Origin: Marinobacterium rhizophilum
Lineage (GTDB): Bacteria; Pseudomonadota; Gammaproteobacteria; Pseudomonadales; Balneatricaceae
Reading direction: 5' to 3'
Length of the DNA: 64,000 nt
Assembly (NCBI RefSeq): GCF_024397915.1
Contig: NZ_CP073347.1
Span: forward strand, 1,178,001-1,242,000
The position numbers were made by a program, and so were the translations under genes. Positions 32,567 to 41,010 of this stretch are shown here, piece after piece. The notes beneath the pieces are model-generated. The model saw only the letters and a program-made list of their open reading frames with translations. It was not told the origin of the DNA and did not search any database. How positions within the stretch are numbered: position 1 is the stretch's first letter; every line of letters starts with the position of its first letter.

Positions 32567-34141
32567 TTACCAGAGCCCGAACAGGTAACCTCGCTTGTGG
32601 GCTGAACCCGTGCTCTGGGCGACCTGGCTGTTGCTGACCGTAATACGCATCTTGCGTTCGCGGAACCAGCGGTACAGAGCCTCAGCCAGCTCCTTGGCCA
32701 CCTCGGCGTATTCCGGATCGTTCGAAAGATCGCGCAGCTCGCCAGGGTCCGCGGCCAGGTCAAATAGCTGTGGGCTGAAATGCTCGTAGTGAACATATTT
32801 CCAGCGGCCGTCGGTCACCATGAAGGCCCTGGCCTGATCCGTTTCCAGTCCCAGTTCGATACGGGCGGGACGCCAGGCAAAATCGGCTTCTGAAAAGGCA
32901 TGGGTGCGCCACTGGACACTGGTCTCGCCCCGGGCCAGCGGCAGCAGCGAGCGGCCTTCCAGCACATGATCGAAGCCGCCGCCCCCGGCAGACTCGACAA
33001 AGGTCGGCACCAGGTCGATGGCTTCGACCAGCTGGTCGGAGCGAACCCCGCGGGTTGCATTCGCCTCTGGCCGCGGATCGACCAGAATCATCGGAATGCG
33101 TGCACTGGCATCGTGGAAAAGCTCTTTCTCGCCCAGCCAGTGATCGCCCAGGTAGTCGCCATGGTCGGATGTCAGTACGATCAGTGTATTGTCGAGCTCG
33201 CCTTGCTGTTCGAGGAACGCCATCAGTTTGCCAACATGGTCATCCAGCTGCGAGATAAGCCCCATGTAGGTCGGGATCACCCGTTCCCGGACCTCGTCCT
33301 GGGCAAAGGCGGTGGATTCGGGGTGGCCCATAAAGGCGCCCATCACCGGATGCGGCTGCGCTCGCTCCTCTTCGCTACGCACCACCGGCAGGATGTCGCC
33401 CTTGCCATACATCTGGTGATAGGGCGCGGGCGCCATGTATGGCCAGTGTGGCTTGATGTAGCTCAGATGCAGGCACCAGGGGCTGCCCTTGGCCTGTTCG
33501 ATGAACTCCATGGCACGCCGGGTACTGTAGGCTGTTTCCGAGTCCTCTTCCCTGACCCTCGCAGCCAGATGACTGTTGCGCATGTACCAGCCGCTGACCA
33601 CTTCGCCGTCGTCCCCCAGTGCGGAATTGGCGTAGTCGTGCCAGGGATTTTTGCCCTCGTACCCCTGGCTGCGCAGGTATTCGTTGTACTTCAGGTCCGG
33701 ATTGACGGACTGATCCGGATGCAGGCCATCATCCCGCTCGAAGGGCTCGAAACCGCATTCGCTGGTCAGGACGCCACGGGAAGACTGCACATCGATTCCC
33801 AGGCGCTGCATGCCCTCCTCGTCCCGTCGCATATGCGTTTTGCCCACCAGCGCCACCCGGTAGCCTTCGGGTCTCAGGTAGTCGCCCAGGGTTCGCTCAC
33901 CAATGCGCAACGGTACATTGTTGTAGCTGGCGCCGTGGCTTGATGCGTAGCGCCCGGTATAAAAGGACATGCGAGAGGGCCCGCACACGGGCGCCTGGCA
34001 GTACGCGCGGGTAAAATTGATTCCCCGCGCGGCCAGCGCATCGATATTGGGTGTCTGAATCGTGGGATGACCATTGCAGCCCAGGTAATCTGCCCGCAAT
34101 TGGTCGGCCATGATAAACAAAATATTCGGTTTCTTAGCCAT
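32567..34141 (-). CDS. Formylglycine sulfatase
   Basis: A 524-residue type I sulfatase. PNILFIMADQLRADYLG supplies the metal-binding D13. The maturation motif is C53 in CGPSRMSFYTG (CxPSR), and LTSDHGDYLGDHWL is the second metal site. No signal peptide is seen, so it probably acts in the cytoplasm after uptake of the ester. GGAAGG precedes the ATG. It is divergent from an IclR regulator, with the palindrome at 34245-34261 between them, and close to a TAXI-type TRAP transporter, which suggests import and desulfation of one substrate. An anaerobic-type maturase or FGE is not in the window. Confidence 0.92.
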   Translation of the reverse strand: MAKKPNILFIMADQLRADYLGCNGHPTIQTPNIDALAARGINFTRAYCQAPVCGPSRMSFYTGRYASSHGASYNNVPLRIGERTLGDYLRPEGYRVALVGKTHMRRDEEGMQRLGIDVQSSRGVLTSECGFEPFERDDGLHPDQSVNPDLKYNEYLRSQGYEGKNPWHDYANSALGDDGEVVSGWYMRNSHLAARVREEDSETAYSTRRAMEFIEQAKGSPWCLHLSYIKPHWPYMAPAPYHQMYGKGDILPVVRSEEERAQPHPVMGAFMGHPESTAFAQDEVRERVIPTYMGLISQLDDHVGKLMAFLEQQGELDNTLIVLTSDHGDYLGDHWLGEKELFHDASARIPMILVDPRPEANATRGVRSDQLVEAIDLVPTFVESAGGGGFDHVLEGRSLLPLARGETSVQWRTHAFSEADFAWRPARIELGLETDQARAFMVTDGRWKYVHYEHFSPQLFDLAADPGELRDLSNDPEYAEVAKELAEALYRWFRERKMRITVSNSQVAQSTGSAHKRGYLFGLW

Positions 34142-34244
34142 ATAACAACCTTCCAGGAAACTCTCGCAACACCTGTGCAGATACTCAGCACCGGATTCAA
34201 TGTTGGTCTACTTTCCATTGACAGGCGCACTGACACAATCCAAC

Positions 34245-34261
34245 ATTTCACCAGGTGAAAT
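34245..34261. promoter_or_regulatory. IclR-type operator 1 (ATTTCACC-A-GGTGAAAT)
   Basis: A perfect 17-base palindrome 15 bases upstream of the iclR-type start and about 100 bases upstream of the sulfatase start. The same core recurs at 35094-35108. Confidence 0.82.
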
Positions 34262-34276
34262 ACTGGAGATCCGAGA

Positions 34277-35071
34277 ATGACAAAACAGATTCGTGCGCTG
34301 GCCCGGGGTCTTACCGTCGTCAACACCATCAACGCGGCGGCAAGCCCCGTCAGCCTGGGTGACTTGCACCAGGCAACGGGCATTGACCGGGCCACCCTGC
34401 TGCGCATTCTGGCCACCCTCGAGCAGGAGGGCTGGATATTCAGAGGCATGGGCGATCGACTCTATCGTCTTGCGTACAGGTTGCACGAACTTGGAGAGCA
34501 GGTGCACATCAACGATGCCGTCGCCCAGGTCGTGGCGCCCGTGCTGGAGCAGCTGCAACAGCGGCTGCACTGGCCCAGCGATATTTCCGTGTTCGATGGT
34601 GAAGGCATGACCATCATCGAAACCTCGCGTTCACGCAGTACACTGGTGCTGAACCGGGAGCTTATCGGCTACAAGCCCAGCATGCTCAAGTCCGCCATAG
34701 GACGGGTCTACCTCGCCTACTGCGATCCGCGCCGACGGGAATCTATCCTCAGCCGTATCCGTGACAAGGGTGGCGAGGAAGGTCGAATCGCTGCAGACAG
34801 CCGCTATATCGAACAGGTTCTGCAGGAGGTTCGTGATCGCGGCTACGGCGTACGCGACCCCAGCCTCACGAGCTTGCCCACCGATACGCTGGAGGAATTC
34901 AGTGCCATCGCCTTGCCCATTATCGTGCAAGGAGACATTCAGGCCTGCCTGAGTTTTGTCTGGATAAAGTCGGCCTACGACGCAGTCGGCATTGAAGAGA
35001 GCTTCTACCAACAGCTCAAGCCCGACGCGGACCACCTTGCAGCACTGTTCGAGCAGAACGGTCTGTACTGA
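34277..35071 (+). CDS. IclR-family transcriptional regulator
   Basis: A 264-residue protein with an N-terminal winged helix (ALARGLTVVNTINAAASPVSLGDLHQATGIDRATLLRILATLEQEGWI) and a C-terminal IclR effector domain (GYKPSMLKSAIGRVYLAYCDPRRRE, GYGVRDPSL, ALPIIVQGDIQACLSFVW). It lies between the divergent sulfatase gene and the TRAP genes, and each side has a copy of the same palindrome, so it most likely controls both and itself. Confidence 0.93.
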   Translation: MTKQIRALARGLTVVNTINAAASPVSLGDLHQATGIDRATLLRILATLEQEGWIFRGMGDRLYRLAYRLHELGEQVHINDAVAQVVAPVLEQLQQRLHWPSDISVFDGEGMTIIETSRSRSTLVLNRELIGYKPSMLKSAIGRVYLAYCDPRRRESILSRIRDKGGEEGRIAADSRYIEQVLQEVRDRGYGVRDPSLTSLPTDTLEEFSAIALPIIVQGDIQACLSFVWIKSAYDAVGIEESFYQQLKPDADHLAALFEQNGLY

Positions 35072-35093
35072 TAACAGGGATGCACGCAGAGCT

Positions 35094-35108
35094 TTTCACC
35101 TGGTGAAA
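35094..35108. promoter_or_regulatory. IclR-type operator 2 (TTTCACC-T-GGTGAAA)
   Basis: A 15-base palindrome with the same TTTCACC/GGTGAAA arms as operator 1, 83 bases upstream of the TRAP permease start. Confidence 0.8.
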
Positions 35109-35190
35109 TCCCATCTGTAAAAGTCCGCTTCAACCCCCTAGAGTTGAGCCGTACATCACTCAAGCTCGTCTGTTGCGTAAAGGTTGCCTC

Positions 35191-37083
35191 ATGATAACGA
35201 TAACTCCAGACACAACTTTGCTGCGTTGGACCCGGTTGCTCCGCCATACCCTGTTCCTCCTGCTGGCGACAATTCTGATAGCAGGCGCTTTCTATACCGC
35301 CCGCTTTGGTATCTACGACGACACCCTGATAAGGGTCGGTGGCCTCGCGCTGGGCATTCTGCTGCTGCTCAGCCAACCCGGGCCGGCCACAAAACCCATC
35401 CAGCTGCTGGTGGATATTGTGCTTGGTGCCCTGCTGCTCGCCGCGCTCGCACGCTACGCGCTTATCGCCGAGTCCATGGAGACCGGTCTTTACTTTCTAG
35501 AACCGCTCGACGTCTGGCTTGGCAGTGGCGCCCTCGTCGTGGTGCTTGAAATGGCACGACGCAAGGTGGGGTTGCCGCTGGTACTGGTCTGCGCCATAGC
35601 CATTGGCTACGGCATCTTCGGTGAGCAACTCGGCGGCATTCTCAGCCATACCGGCGTTAGCTGGTCCGACATGACATTCACCCTCTGGTACAGTTTCGAC
35701 GGCGTTTTCGGCAGCCCCCTGGCCGTTGTGGTCAGCGCCATTATCATTTTCATCATCTTTGGCGCACTGCTGGAAGTGCTGGGTGCCGGCGAAGTGCTCC
35801 TCAAGCTGGCCATGCGCAGCCTTGGCTGGCTGCGTGGGGGTTCAGCGCATGCTGCGGTACTGGCCAGCGCCCTGTTTGGCTCCGTGTCCGGCTCGGCGGT
35901 CGCCAACGTGGTCGGCACCGGGGTGGTTACCATTCCGATGATCAAGCGCAGCGGCTTCTCGGCCCGTTTCGCCGGTGCCGTGGAAACCGCCGCATCCAGC
36001 GGCGGCCAGATCATGCCCCCCATCATGGGTGCCGTCGCCTTTATCATGTCCGACCTGACCGGCATTCCATACCTGCATATTTGCCTTGCTGCCCTGATCC
36101 CGGCACTGCTGTACTACGGCAGCCTCTTCGCCTGCATATCCGCCGAAGCGCGCCGTGTCGGCATCGAGCGTCCGGATCGCGACACCCTGCCGCGCATGAC
36201 GGGCCACGACTGGTGGATGCTGTCCGTCTTCGCCGTACCGCTGATCACTATTGTCGCCATGCTCATTGACGGCAAGTCACCGGCCCTGGCGGGCTTCTGG
36301 GCGACCGTTATCGCCCTGGTACTTGGACTGATCATCAACCCCAAGGTGCGTTCACTGACGACCCTGCGCAAGGCGGTATCCAATGCCGCCTCCGCCAGCG
36401 CCACTATCCTGGTCGCAGTCGGTGCCGTGGGCATCATCGTCGGCGTCATGAACCTTACGGGCCTGGGTCTGCGCTTCGCCGCCCTGGCGCAGACACTGTC
36501 CGACGGTTCCCTGCTGATGTCTTTACTGTTGATGGCAATCGCCTGCCTGGTCATGGGCATGGGCATGCCAACGGTGCCGGCCTACCTGATCATCATTCTG
36601 GTGATGGGGCCTGCGGTCGAGGCGCTTGGCGTGCCGACGGTAGCGGCGCACCTGTTCGTGGTGTACTTCGCGGTCATGTCCGCGATAACGCCCCCGGTCG
36701 CCCTGGCAGCCTTTGCCGCAGCCTCCATCGCCCAGGCCAACCCGATGGGAATCGGCCTGACCGCGGTTCGCCTGGCATTCATCGGTTTCCTGGTGCCCTT
36801 TGCCTTCGCCTTTAACCCGTCGCTGCTGCTGATCGCCGACTTCTCGATCACCGAATTCTGCTGGATCATGCTGCGCCTGGGATTTGCAATCTGGATGCTG
36901 GCTGTCATGGCAGGTCGCAGCCCTCTGTGGACCCTCGCCAGCATCGCTGGTGCAATCTGCCTGATCATGCCCATGCTGAGCCTGCAGATCGGCGCCCTGG
37001 CCCTGAGCCTGATCGTCGAGGTGCTGTACCGCATGCGACGCAAAACCACTACCGGTTCGCTGGCCCAGGCCAAAAAAGCCTGA
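35191..37083 (+). CDS. TRAP transporter fused permease (4TM/12TM, TAXI type)
   Basis: About 630 residues of almost continuous membrane helices. The N-terminal four-helix part corresponds to the small subunit and the rest to the large subunit, with signature stretches ALFGSVSGSAVANVVGTGVVTIPMIKR, ETAASSGGQIMPPIMGAVAFIM, GMGMPTVPAYLIIILVMGP and VMSAITPPVALAAFAAASIA. This fused form pairs with TAXI-type binding proteins such as the gene just downstream. The ATG at 35191 has AAAGG upstream; a TTG at 35173 is less likely. It imports a solute with Na+ or H+. Confidence 0.93.
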   Translation: MITITPDTTLLRWTRLLRHTLFLLLATILIAGAFYTARFGIYDDTLIRVGGLALGILLLLSQPGPATKPIQLLVDIVLGALLLAALARYALIAESMETGLYFLEPLDVWLGSGALVVVLEMARRKVGLPLVLVCAIAIGYGIFGEQLGGILSHTGVSWSDMTFTLWYSFDGVFGSPLAVVVSAIIIFIIFGALLEVLGAGEVLLKLAMRSLGWLRGGSAHAAVLASALFGSVSGSAVANVVGTGVVTIPMIKRSGFSARFAGAVETAASSGGQIMPPIMGAVAFIMSDLTGIPYLHICLAALIPALLYYGSLFACISAEARRVGIERPDRDTLPRMTGHDWWMLSVFAVPLITIVAMLIDGKSPALAGFWATVIALVLGLIINPKVRSLTTLRKAVSNAASASATILVAVGAVGIIVGVMNLTGLGLRFAALAQTLSDGSLLMSLLLMAIACLVMGMGMPTVPAYLIIILVMGPAVEALGVPTVAAHLFVVYFAVMSAITPPVALAAFAAASIAQANPMGIGLTAVRLAFIGFLVPFAFAFNPSLLLIADFSITEFCWIMLRLGFAIWMLAVMAGRSPLWTLASIAGAICLIMPMLSLQIGALALSLIVEVLYRMRRKTTTGSLAQAKKA

Positions 37084-37233
37084 AACAGCCGACCGGAATG
37101 AAACCAGGGCGGACCAGCAGCCTGTCGGACTTACCACTGATCTACTGCGGAAAAGCCGACAGACTGCTGGGCCCGCTTCTTGAGAAACGATTGCCGCAAC
37201 CCACTCCATCACTATAAAAACGAAGGAAACACC

Positions 37234-38262
37234 ATGCTTAACACCCTGTACAAGAAAACCCTCGGCCTGACTGCAACGCTGGCGGTATCACTCGCGGTTT
37301 CAACCCCGGCCAGCGCGGCCGAGAACCTGCGGATGTCTACCCTGGGGCCCGGTACTTCGCCCTATGTGGTGATGAACACCTTTGCCAACATCATCAATGA
37401 AACCCTGCCGGAGTACAGTATTCAGGTTAACGCCACCGGGGCGGCAACGCGCCATGCCGTCGAGACCGCCGCGGACAAATCGCAGTTTTTCATGTCTTCA
37501 CCCAACCTGCACCATTTGATGAAAACCGAAACGGGCCCCTTCGCCAAGGCCAAGGGCGTCGGCAAGCAGTCCGAGAAGTTGCGTGCCATCTTCAACTTTC
37601 CGATGGGGTACTTCCATGTAGCAACCTTTGCCGACTCGGGCATCACGGAATTCAAGGACCTGAAAGACAAACGCGTCTTCCTGGGCCCTCCGGGCGGCGT
37701 GGCGTATCAGACATCACGCATGATCATCGAGGCAATGACCGGGTATAAGCCCGACGAAGACTACAAGGTCGTCAGCCTGGGCTGGGATGCCGCCGCACAA
37801 AGCTTTCAGGACGGCCATATCGACGTCTACTTCAATCCGACCTTGCCACCGAGCCCGGTGATGAGCCAGGTCGTGATGACCAACAAAATCAGGTTGCTGG
37901 GACTTCCGCTGGATACCAGCGACAACAGCGAGTTGCAGGCAATGGTTCAGCGGCCAGGGTACCGCCTGGGCAAAATAGCCGCAGGCGTTTACGGTGAAAA
38001 TCAGGTTACAGCCGGGGATATCAACACGGTGAGCGTAACCGTCGGTATCGTGACCAATCAGGATTTGCCGGAAGAGACAGTGTATAAAATGACAAAAGCC
38101 TTCTGGGAAAATATCGGCCCGCGCGCCGAACAGACCAAGATGCTCGGCAACATCACCCTGGAGAACGCACTGGTCGATCTCAACCTGCCGCTGCACCCCG
38201 GCGCCGAACGTTACTACCGTGAAGTCGGTATTGAAGTAGCAGAGGAACTGAGTGCGCGATAG
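37234..38262 (+). CDS. TAXI-family TRAP solute-binding protein
   Basis: A protein of about 342 residues with a Sec signal peptide ending ASAAE near residue 29. The mature part begins LRMSTLGPGTSPYVVMNTFANIINE, includes ATGAATRHAVETAADKSQFF and VFLGPPGGVAYQTSRMIIEAM, and fits the TAXI periplasmic binding family used by fused TRAP permeases. The start follows GAAGGAAACACC. It is the last gene of the IclR/TRAP unit and is followed by a strong hairpin. The ligand could be a sulfate ester, given the linked sulfatase, but this is inferred. Confidence 0.9.
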   Translation: MLNTLYKKTLGLTATLAVSLAVSTPASAAENLRMSTLGPGTSPYVVMNTFANIINETLPEYSIQVNATGAATRHAVETAADKSQFFMSSPNLHHLMKTETGPFAKAKGVGKQSEKLRAIFNFPMGYFHVATFADSGITEFKDLKDKRVFLGPPGGVAYQTSRMIIEAMTGYKPDEDYKVVSLGWDAAAQSFQDGHIDVYFNPTLPPSPVMSQVVMTNKIRLLGLPLDTSDNSELQAMVQRPGYRLGKIAAGVYGENQVTAGDINTVSVTVGIVTNQDLPEETVYKMTKAFWENIGPRAEQTKMLGNITLENALVDLNLPLHPGAERYYREVGIEVAEELSAR

Positions 38263-38297
38263 TTAACCCGACGCGACCACAACGTCACAGTAACGCC

Positions 38298-38335
38298 AAA
38301 GCACCGCCATGCGTATCCACGCATGGCGGTGCTTT
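38298..38335. terminator. Strong hairpin after the TRAP operon
   Basis: AAAGCACCGCCATGCGT, loop ATCC, then its exact complement: 17 pairs. The stem ends in only three T's, so it is either a weak intrinsic terminator or an mRNA 3'-end stabiliser. Confidence 0.75.
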
Positions 38336-38386
38336 CATGATGTCATCAACAAAATGGCCAAAGCGCCCGCCGCAAGGCCCTTTCAC

Positions 38387-38530
38387 CTCGCACCTTGCTC
38401 CTTGCTCCGTACGCCCTGCGCCTTGCCCCTTGCCCCTTGCTCCTGGCACCTCGCACCTCGCTCCTCGCACCTCGCTCCTCGCTCCTCGCACCTCGCACCT
38501 CGCACCTCGCACCTCGCACCTCGCACCTGA
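38387..38530. repeat. Heptanucleotide array (TCGCACC with TTGCCCC variants)
   Basis: About twenty seven-base units, mainly CACCTCG and CTCCTCG with CCCCTTG at one end, in the gap before the symporter gene. Otherwise the 38263-38644 gap has no gene. Confidence 0.92.
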
Positions 38531-38644
38531 GCTTACCTGCTTATTCCATAACGTTATCAAAATTACTATTGATATAGCCTTTACCGAGTCCCACAATAGC
38601 CCGCCTCGAAATCCACCCCGTAAAACACGACTCACGGAGACCCT

Positions 38645-39898
38645 ATGTCAGTCACGCGCCAAATCCTGCTCGCCCTTGTGCTGGGTATTATCACGGGCCT
38701 TGCGCTTAACGCCGGTACCCATGCCCTGCCCGCGGGCAGCGTCGCCTGGCTGGATGCCAATCTGCTGACGCCAGTGGGCAAGGTGTTCCTGCGCCTGTTG
38801 CAGTTCGTGGTGGTGCCCATGGTGTTCGGTGCCCTGATTCTGAGCCTGACCAACCGTGACGCCGGCGCCGATGTCGGCCGTTTCGCCGGCCGCCTGCTGA
38901 TTGGCTACGTGCTGACCAGCGCCGTGGCACTGGCCCTTGGCATGCTGGTCGCGCAGTGGCTGGCGCCTGGCACGGGGACCGAGAGCCTCGTCAGCCAGGC
39001 GCCCGAGGGCCGCAATGCCGACAGCCTGAGCCAGTGGCTGGTGGGTCTGGTGCCGAACAACCCCTTCGCGGCACTGGGCGGCGGCGGCCTGTTGCAGGTC
39101 ATTTTCGCCGCGGCGCTGATTGGCATCGCCATGCGCGCCCTGCCCCAGGAAAGCGAGCCCCTGCACCGACTCATCGAAAGCGGTTACCGGGTGAGCCTCA
39201 AGGTGCTGGAGTTCGTACTGAAACTGGCCCCCCTGGGTGTATTCGCGCTGATCACTTCGGTCATTGCGACCCAGGGGCTCGACCTGCTGATGCGCCTGGG
39301 TATGTACGTGCTGGGCCTGACACTGGCACTGGCATTGATGGCGCTGCTTTACCTGCTGCTGCTGGGCCTTGTCGGCGCGCGCCCGCTGGATTTCGTGCGC
39401 CACTTCGGCCAGAGCCTGGGTTTTGCCTTCGGTACCGCCAGCTCCGGGGCAACCCTGCCGCTGGCACTGGGCAATGCACGCAGCTACGGTATGAACGACT
39501 CCCTGGCCAGCTTTGCCCTGCCCTTTGGTACCGCGCTCAAGCGTGATGGCGCCGCCGTGCTGCAGGGCTTCAATGCGCTCTTTGTGGCACAGCTGTTCAA
39601 TGTCGACATCACCACCTCGCTGGTGATTACGGTCTTCACCACCGGCCTGCTGGTGAGCTTCTCCACCGCCGGTGTGCCCGGCGCCGGCCTTGTCGCCATG
39701 ACCACGGTACTGGGCGCTGCGGGCCTGCCACTGGAAGGGGTCGCGGTGGTCGCCGGGGTCGACCGCTTTACCGACGGTCTGCGCACAGCGCTTAACGTGA
39801 TGGGCAACTGCGCCAATGCCGCGCTGCTTGCGCGCCTTGATGGCCGCGCCGGGAGGTCCACTGCAGCCGAGCTGGCGCAGGAAAGTCCCGCTGCCTGA
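38645..39898 (+). CDS. Dicarboxylate/amino acid:cation symporter (DAACS)
   Basis: A 417-residue member of the GltP/DctA/SstT superfamily, with eight or so helices. LLQFVVVPMVFGALILSLTN, the serine-rich loop FGTASSGATLPLAL, TALKRDGAAVLQGFNALFVAQLF and GVPGAGLVAMTTVLGAAGLPLEGVAVVAGVDRFTDGLRTALNVMGNCANAALLAR are the diagnostic helical-hairpin and NMDGT/D-rich regions, here in altered form (KRDGA for NMDGT). It imports an anionic substrate with a cation. GGAG precedes the ATG. Confidence 0.92.
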   Translation: MSVTRQILLALVLGIITGLALNAGTHALPAGSVAWLDANLLTPVGKVFLRLLQFVVVPMVFGALILSLTNRDAGADVGRFAGRLLIGYVLTSAVALALGMLVAQWLAPGTGTESLVSQAPEGRNADSLSQWLVGLVPNNPFAALGGGGLLQVIFAAALIGIAMRALPQESEPLHRLIESGYRVSLKVLEFVLKLAPLGVFALITSVIATQGLDLLMRLGMYVLGLTLALALMALLYLLLLGLVGARPLDFVRHFGQSLGFAFGTASSGATLPLALGNARSYGMNDSLASFALPFGTALKRDGAAVLQGFNALFVAQLFNVDITTSLVITVFTTGLLVSFSTAGVPGAGLVAMTTVLGAAGLPLEGVAVVAGVDRFTDGLRTALNVMGNCANAALLARLDGRAGRSTAAELAQESPAA

Positions 39899-39910
39899 GG
39901 TAGCGGGGTG

Positions 39911-40124
39911 ATTTGTGATTTGTGATTTGTGATTCGTGATTCGTGATTCGTGATTCGTGATTCGTGATTCGTGATTTGTGACTTGTGATTTGTGATTTGT
40001 GATTTGTGATTTGTGATTTGTGATTTGTGATTTGTGATTTGTGATTTGTGATTTGTGATTTGTGATTTGTGATTTGTGATTTGTGATTTGTGATTTGTGA
40101 TTTGTGATTTGTGATTTGTGATTC
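39911..40124. repeat. Heptanucleotide tandem array (TGATTTG), about 30 units
   Basis: About 214 bases of tandem TGATTTG with a block of TGATTCG variants at the left, starting just after the symporter stop. It is the longest tract in the window and is followed directly by the composite repeat. Confidence 0.95.
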
Positions 40125-40266
40125 ATCATGGCGGCGTACCGCCCCAGGGTGCAATTCAGCACATCCGGGATAACAGAGCAGCTTCTATCCCCCTTCAGCA
40201 GCCGACAAGCACTGGGACTATTTTTCGATTGGGCCCGGCAGGGGCGAGGCATGGATGCCGAGCCGC
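40121..40266. repeat. Composite repeat, copy 2
   Basis: The same ordered blocks as 18538-18676: TTCATCATGGCGGCGT, GGGATAACAGAGCAGCTT, TTCAGCAGCCGAC and GGGGCGAG.CATGGATGCCGA. Both copies begin where a heptamer tract ends. Confidence 0.78.
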
Positions 40267-40363
40267 CGATGCGGCACAGGGATGTGACGTCAGCGGCGCC
40301 CGGAAAATCGTTCCAGCGCGCTGTGCAGCCGCAGGCCGGCTGATGGGGGGCGTGCTTTCTTTG

Positions 40364-40395
40364 CATACTTTCTTTGCACGAGCAAAGAAAGTATG
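40364..40395. repeat. Perfect 14-bp hairpin
   Basis: CATACTTTCTTTGC, loop ACGA, then the exact complement. It is preceded by a direct repeat of the CTTTCTTTGCA block. The 40267-40540 stretch otherwise contains no supported gene. Confidence 0.7.
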
Positions 40396-40543
40396 TCGCC
40401 GACAGGCGAAACACCAACCTTCAAACCGGCTCGAAACACCCGCCAGCACGACAGTTACAAGGATCAGGAATCATCAACACCCGAAAAAGTGTCACCCATG
40501 TCATTGAACTGAACTGTTACCCATGTGGGTTAACTGTGCCGGA

Positions 40544-40612
40544 GTCGTGATTCGTGATTTGTGCTCCTTGCCCCTTGTGCCTTGCCCCTTGCCCCTTGCC
40601 CCTTGTGCCTGT
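40544..40612. repeat. Heptamer tract (TGATTTG passing into TTGCCCC)
   Basis: Two TGATTTG-like units followed by about eight TTGCCCC/TTGTGCC units. The two main heptamer types occur in one tract here. Confidence 0.8.
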
Positions 40613-40633
40613 GACTAAACGCGGCGCACGCAA

Positions 40634-40668
40634 AAAAACGGGCGCCCCTTGCGGGAGCGCCCGTTTTT
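40634..40668. terminator. Rho-independent terminator
   Basis: AAAAACGGGCGC pairs with GCGCCCGTTTTT around an 11-base loop, with T-runs on both strands. It would end the minus-strand operon whose last stop is at 40686. Confidence 0.88.
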
Positions 40669-40685
40669 CTGGCCCGGATTCAAAC

Positions 40686-40997
40686 TCAGGCGTTTTTAAG
40701 CAGCTGAACCGACAGCTGCAGCTCGTCTTTGCTGAACGCGGTGATAAATTCCTGGAAGTGCGCAGAAACACCGTGTGACTGGTGGGCAGCCGCATCACGC
40801 CAGGCCTCCAGCATCACGAAGTCACCGCCGGTGTTGGCAACCCCCGGGAAGCCATCCGGGTCGACTTCATGGCAGTCGTACTGCAGACAACCCGCTTCCT
40901 CTTGCGTTAGCGGCACCAGTTTTTGCAGTGCAGCGCGAACGGCGTCTTTGGCTTCAGGCACCACGCTGAGGGTTACAATCATGCTGAATTCAGACAT
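40686..40997 (-). CDS. ABM-domain monooxygenase (YgiN-like quinol monooxygenase)
   Basis: A protein of about 103 residues with the antibiotic-biosynthesis-monooxygenase fold: MIVTLSVVPEAKDAVRAALQKLVPLTQEEAGCLQYDCHEVD and FVMLEAWRDAAAHQSHGVSAHFQEFITAF match the family's two half-barrel elements and the conserved ExW/H positions. Such small cofactor-free proteins act on quinols or as dimeric oxygenases. The ATG at 40997 is preferred to the GTG two codons earlier. It is the last gene of a nitroreductase/quinone reductase operon, which fits quinone stress. Confidence 0.88.
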   Translation of the reverse strand: MSEFSMIVTLSVVPEAKDAVRAALQKLVPLTQEEAGCLQYDCHEVDPDGFPGVANTGGDFVMLEAWRDAAAHQSHGVSAHFQEFITAFSKDELQLSVQLLKNA

Positions 40998-41010
40998 ATC
41001 CACGCAGCCC

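Noticed and set aside
39911..40124. Possible CRISPR array
   Set aside because: The unit is seven bases with no spacers, and there are no cas genes in the window.
38648..40417. 589-residue minus-strand open frame
   Set aside because: It covers the TGATTTG array and the antisense strand of the symporter gene; the repeated part is simple-sequence translation.
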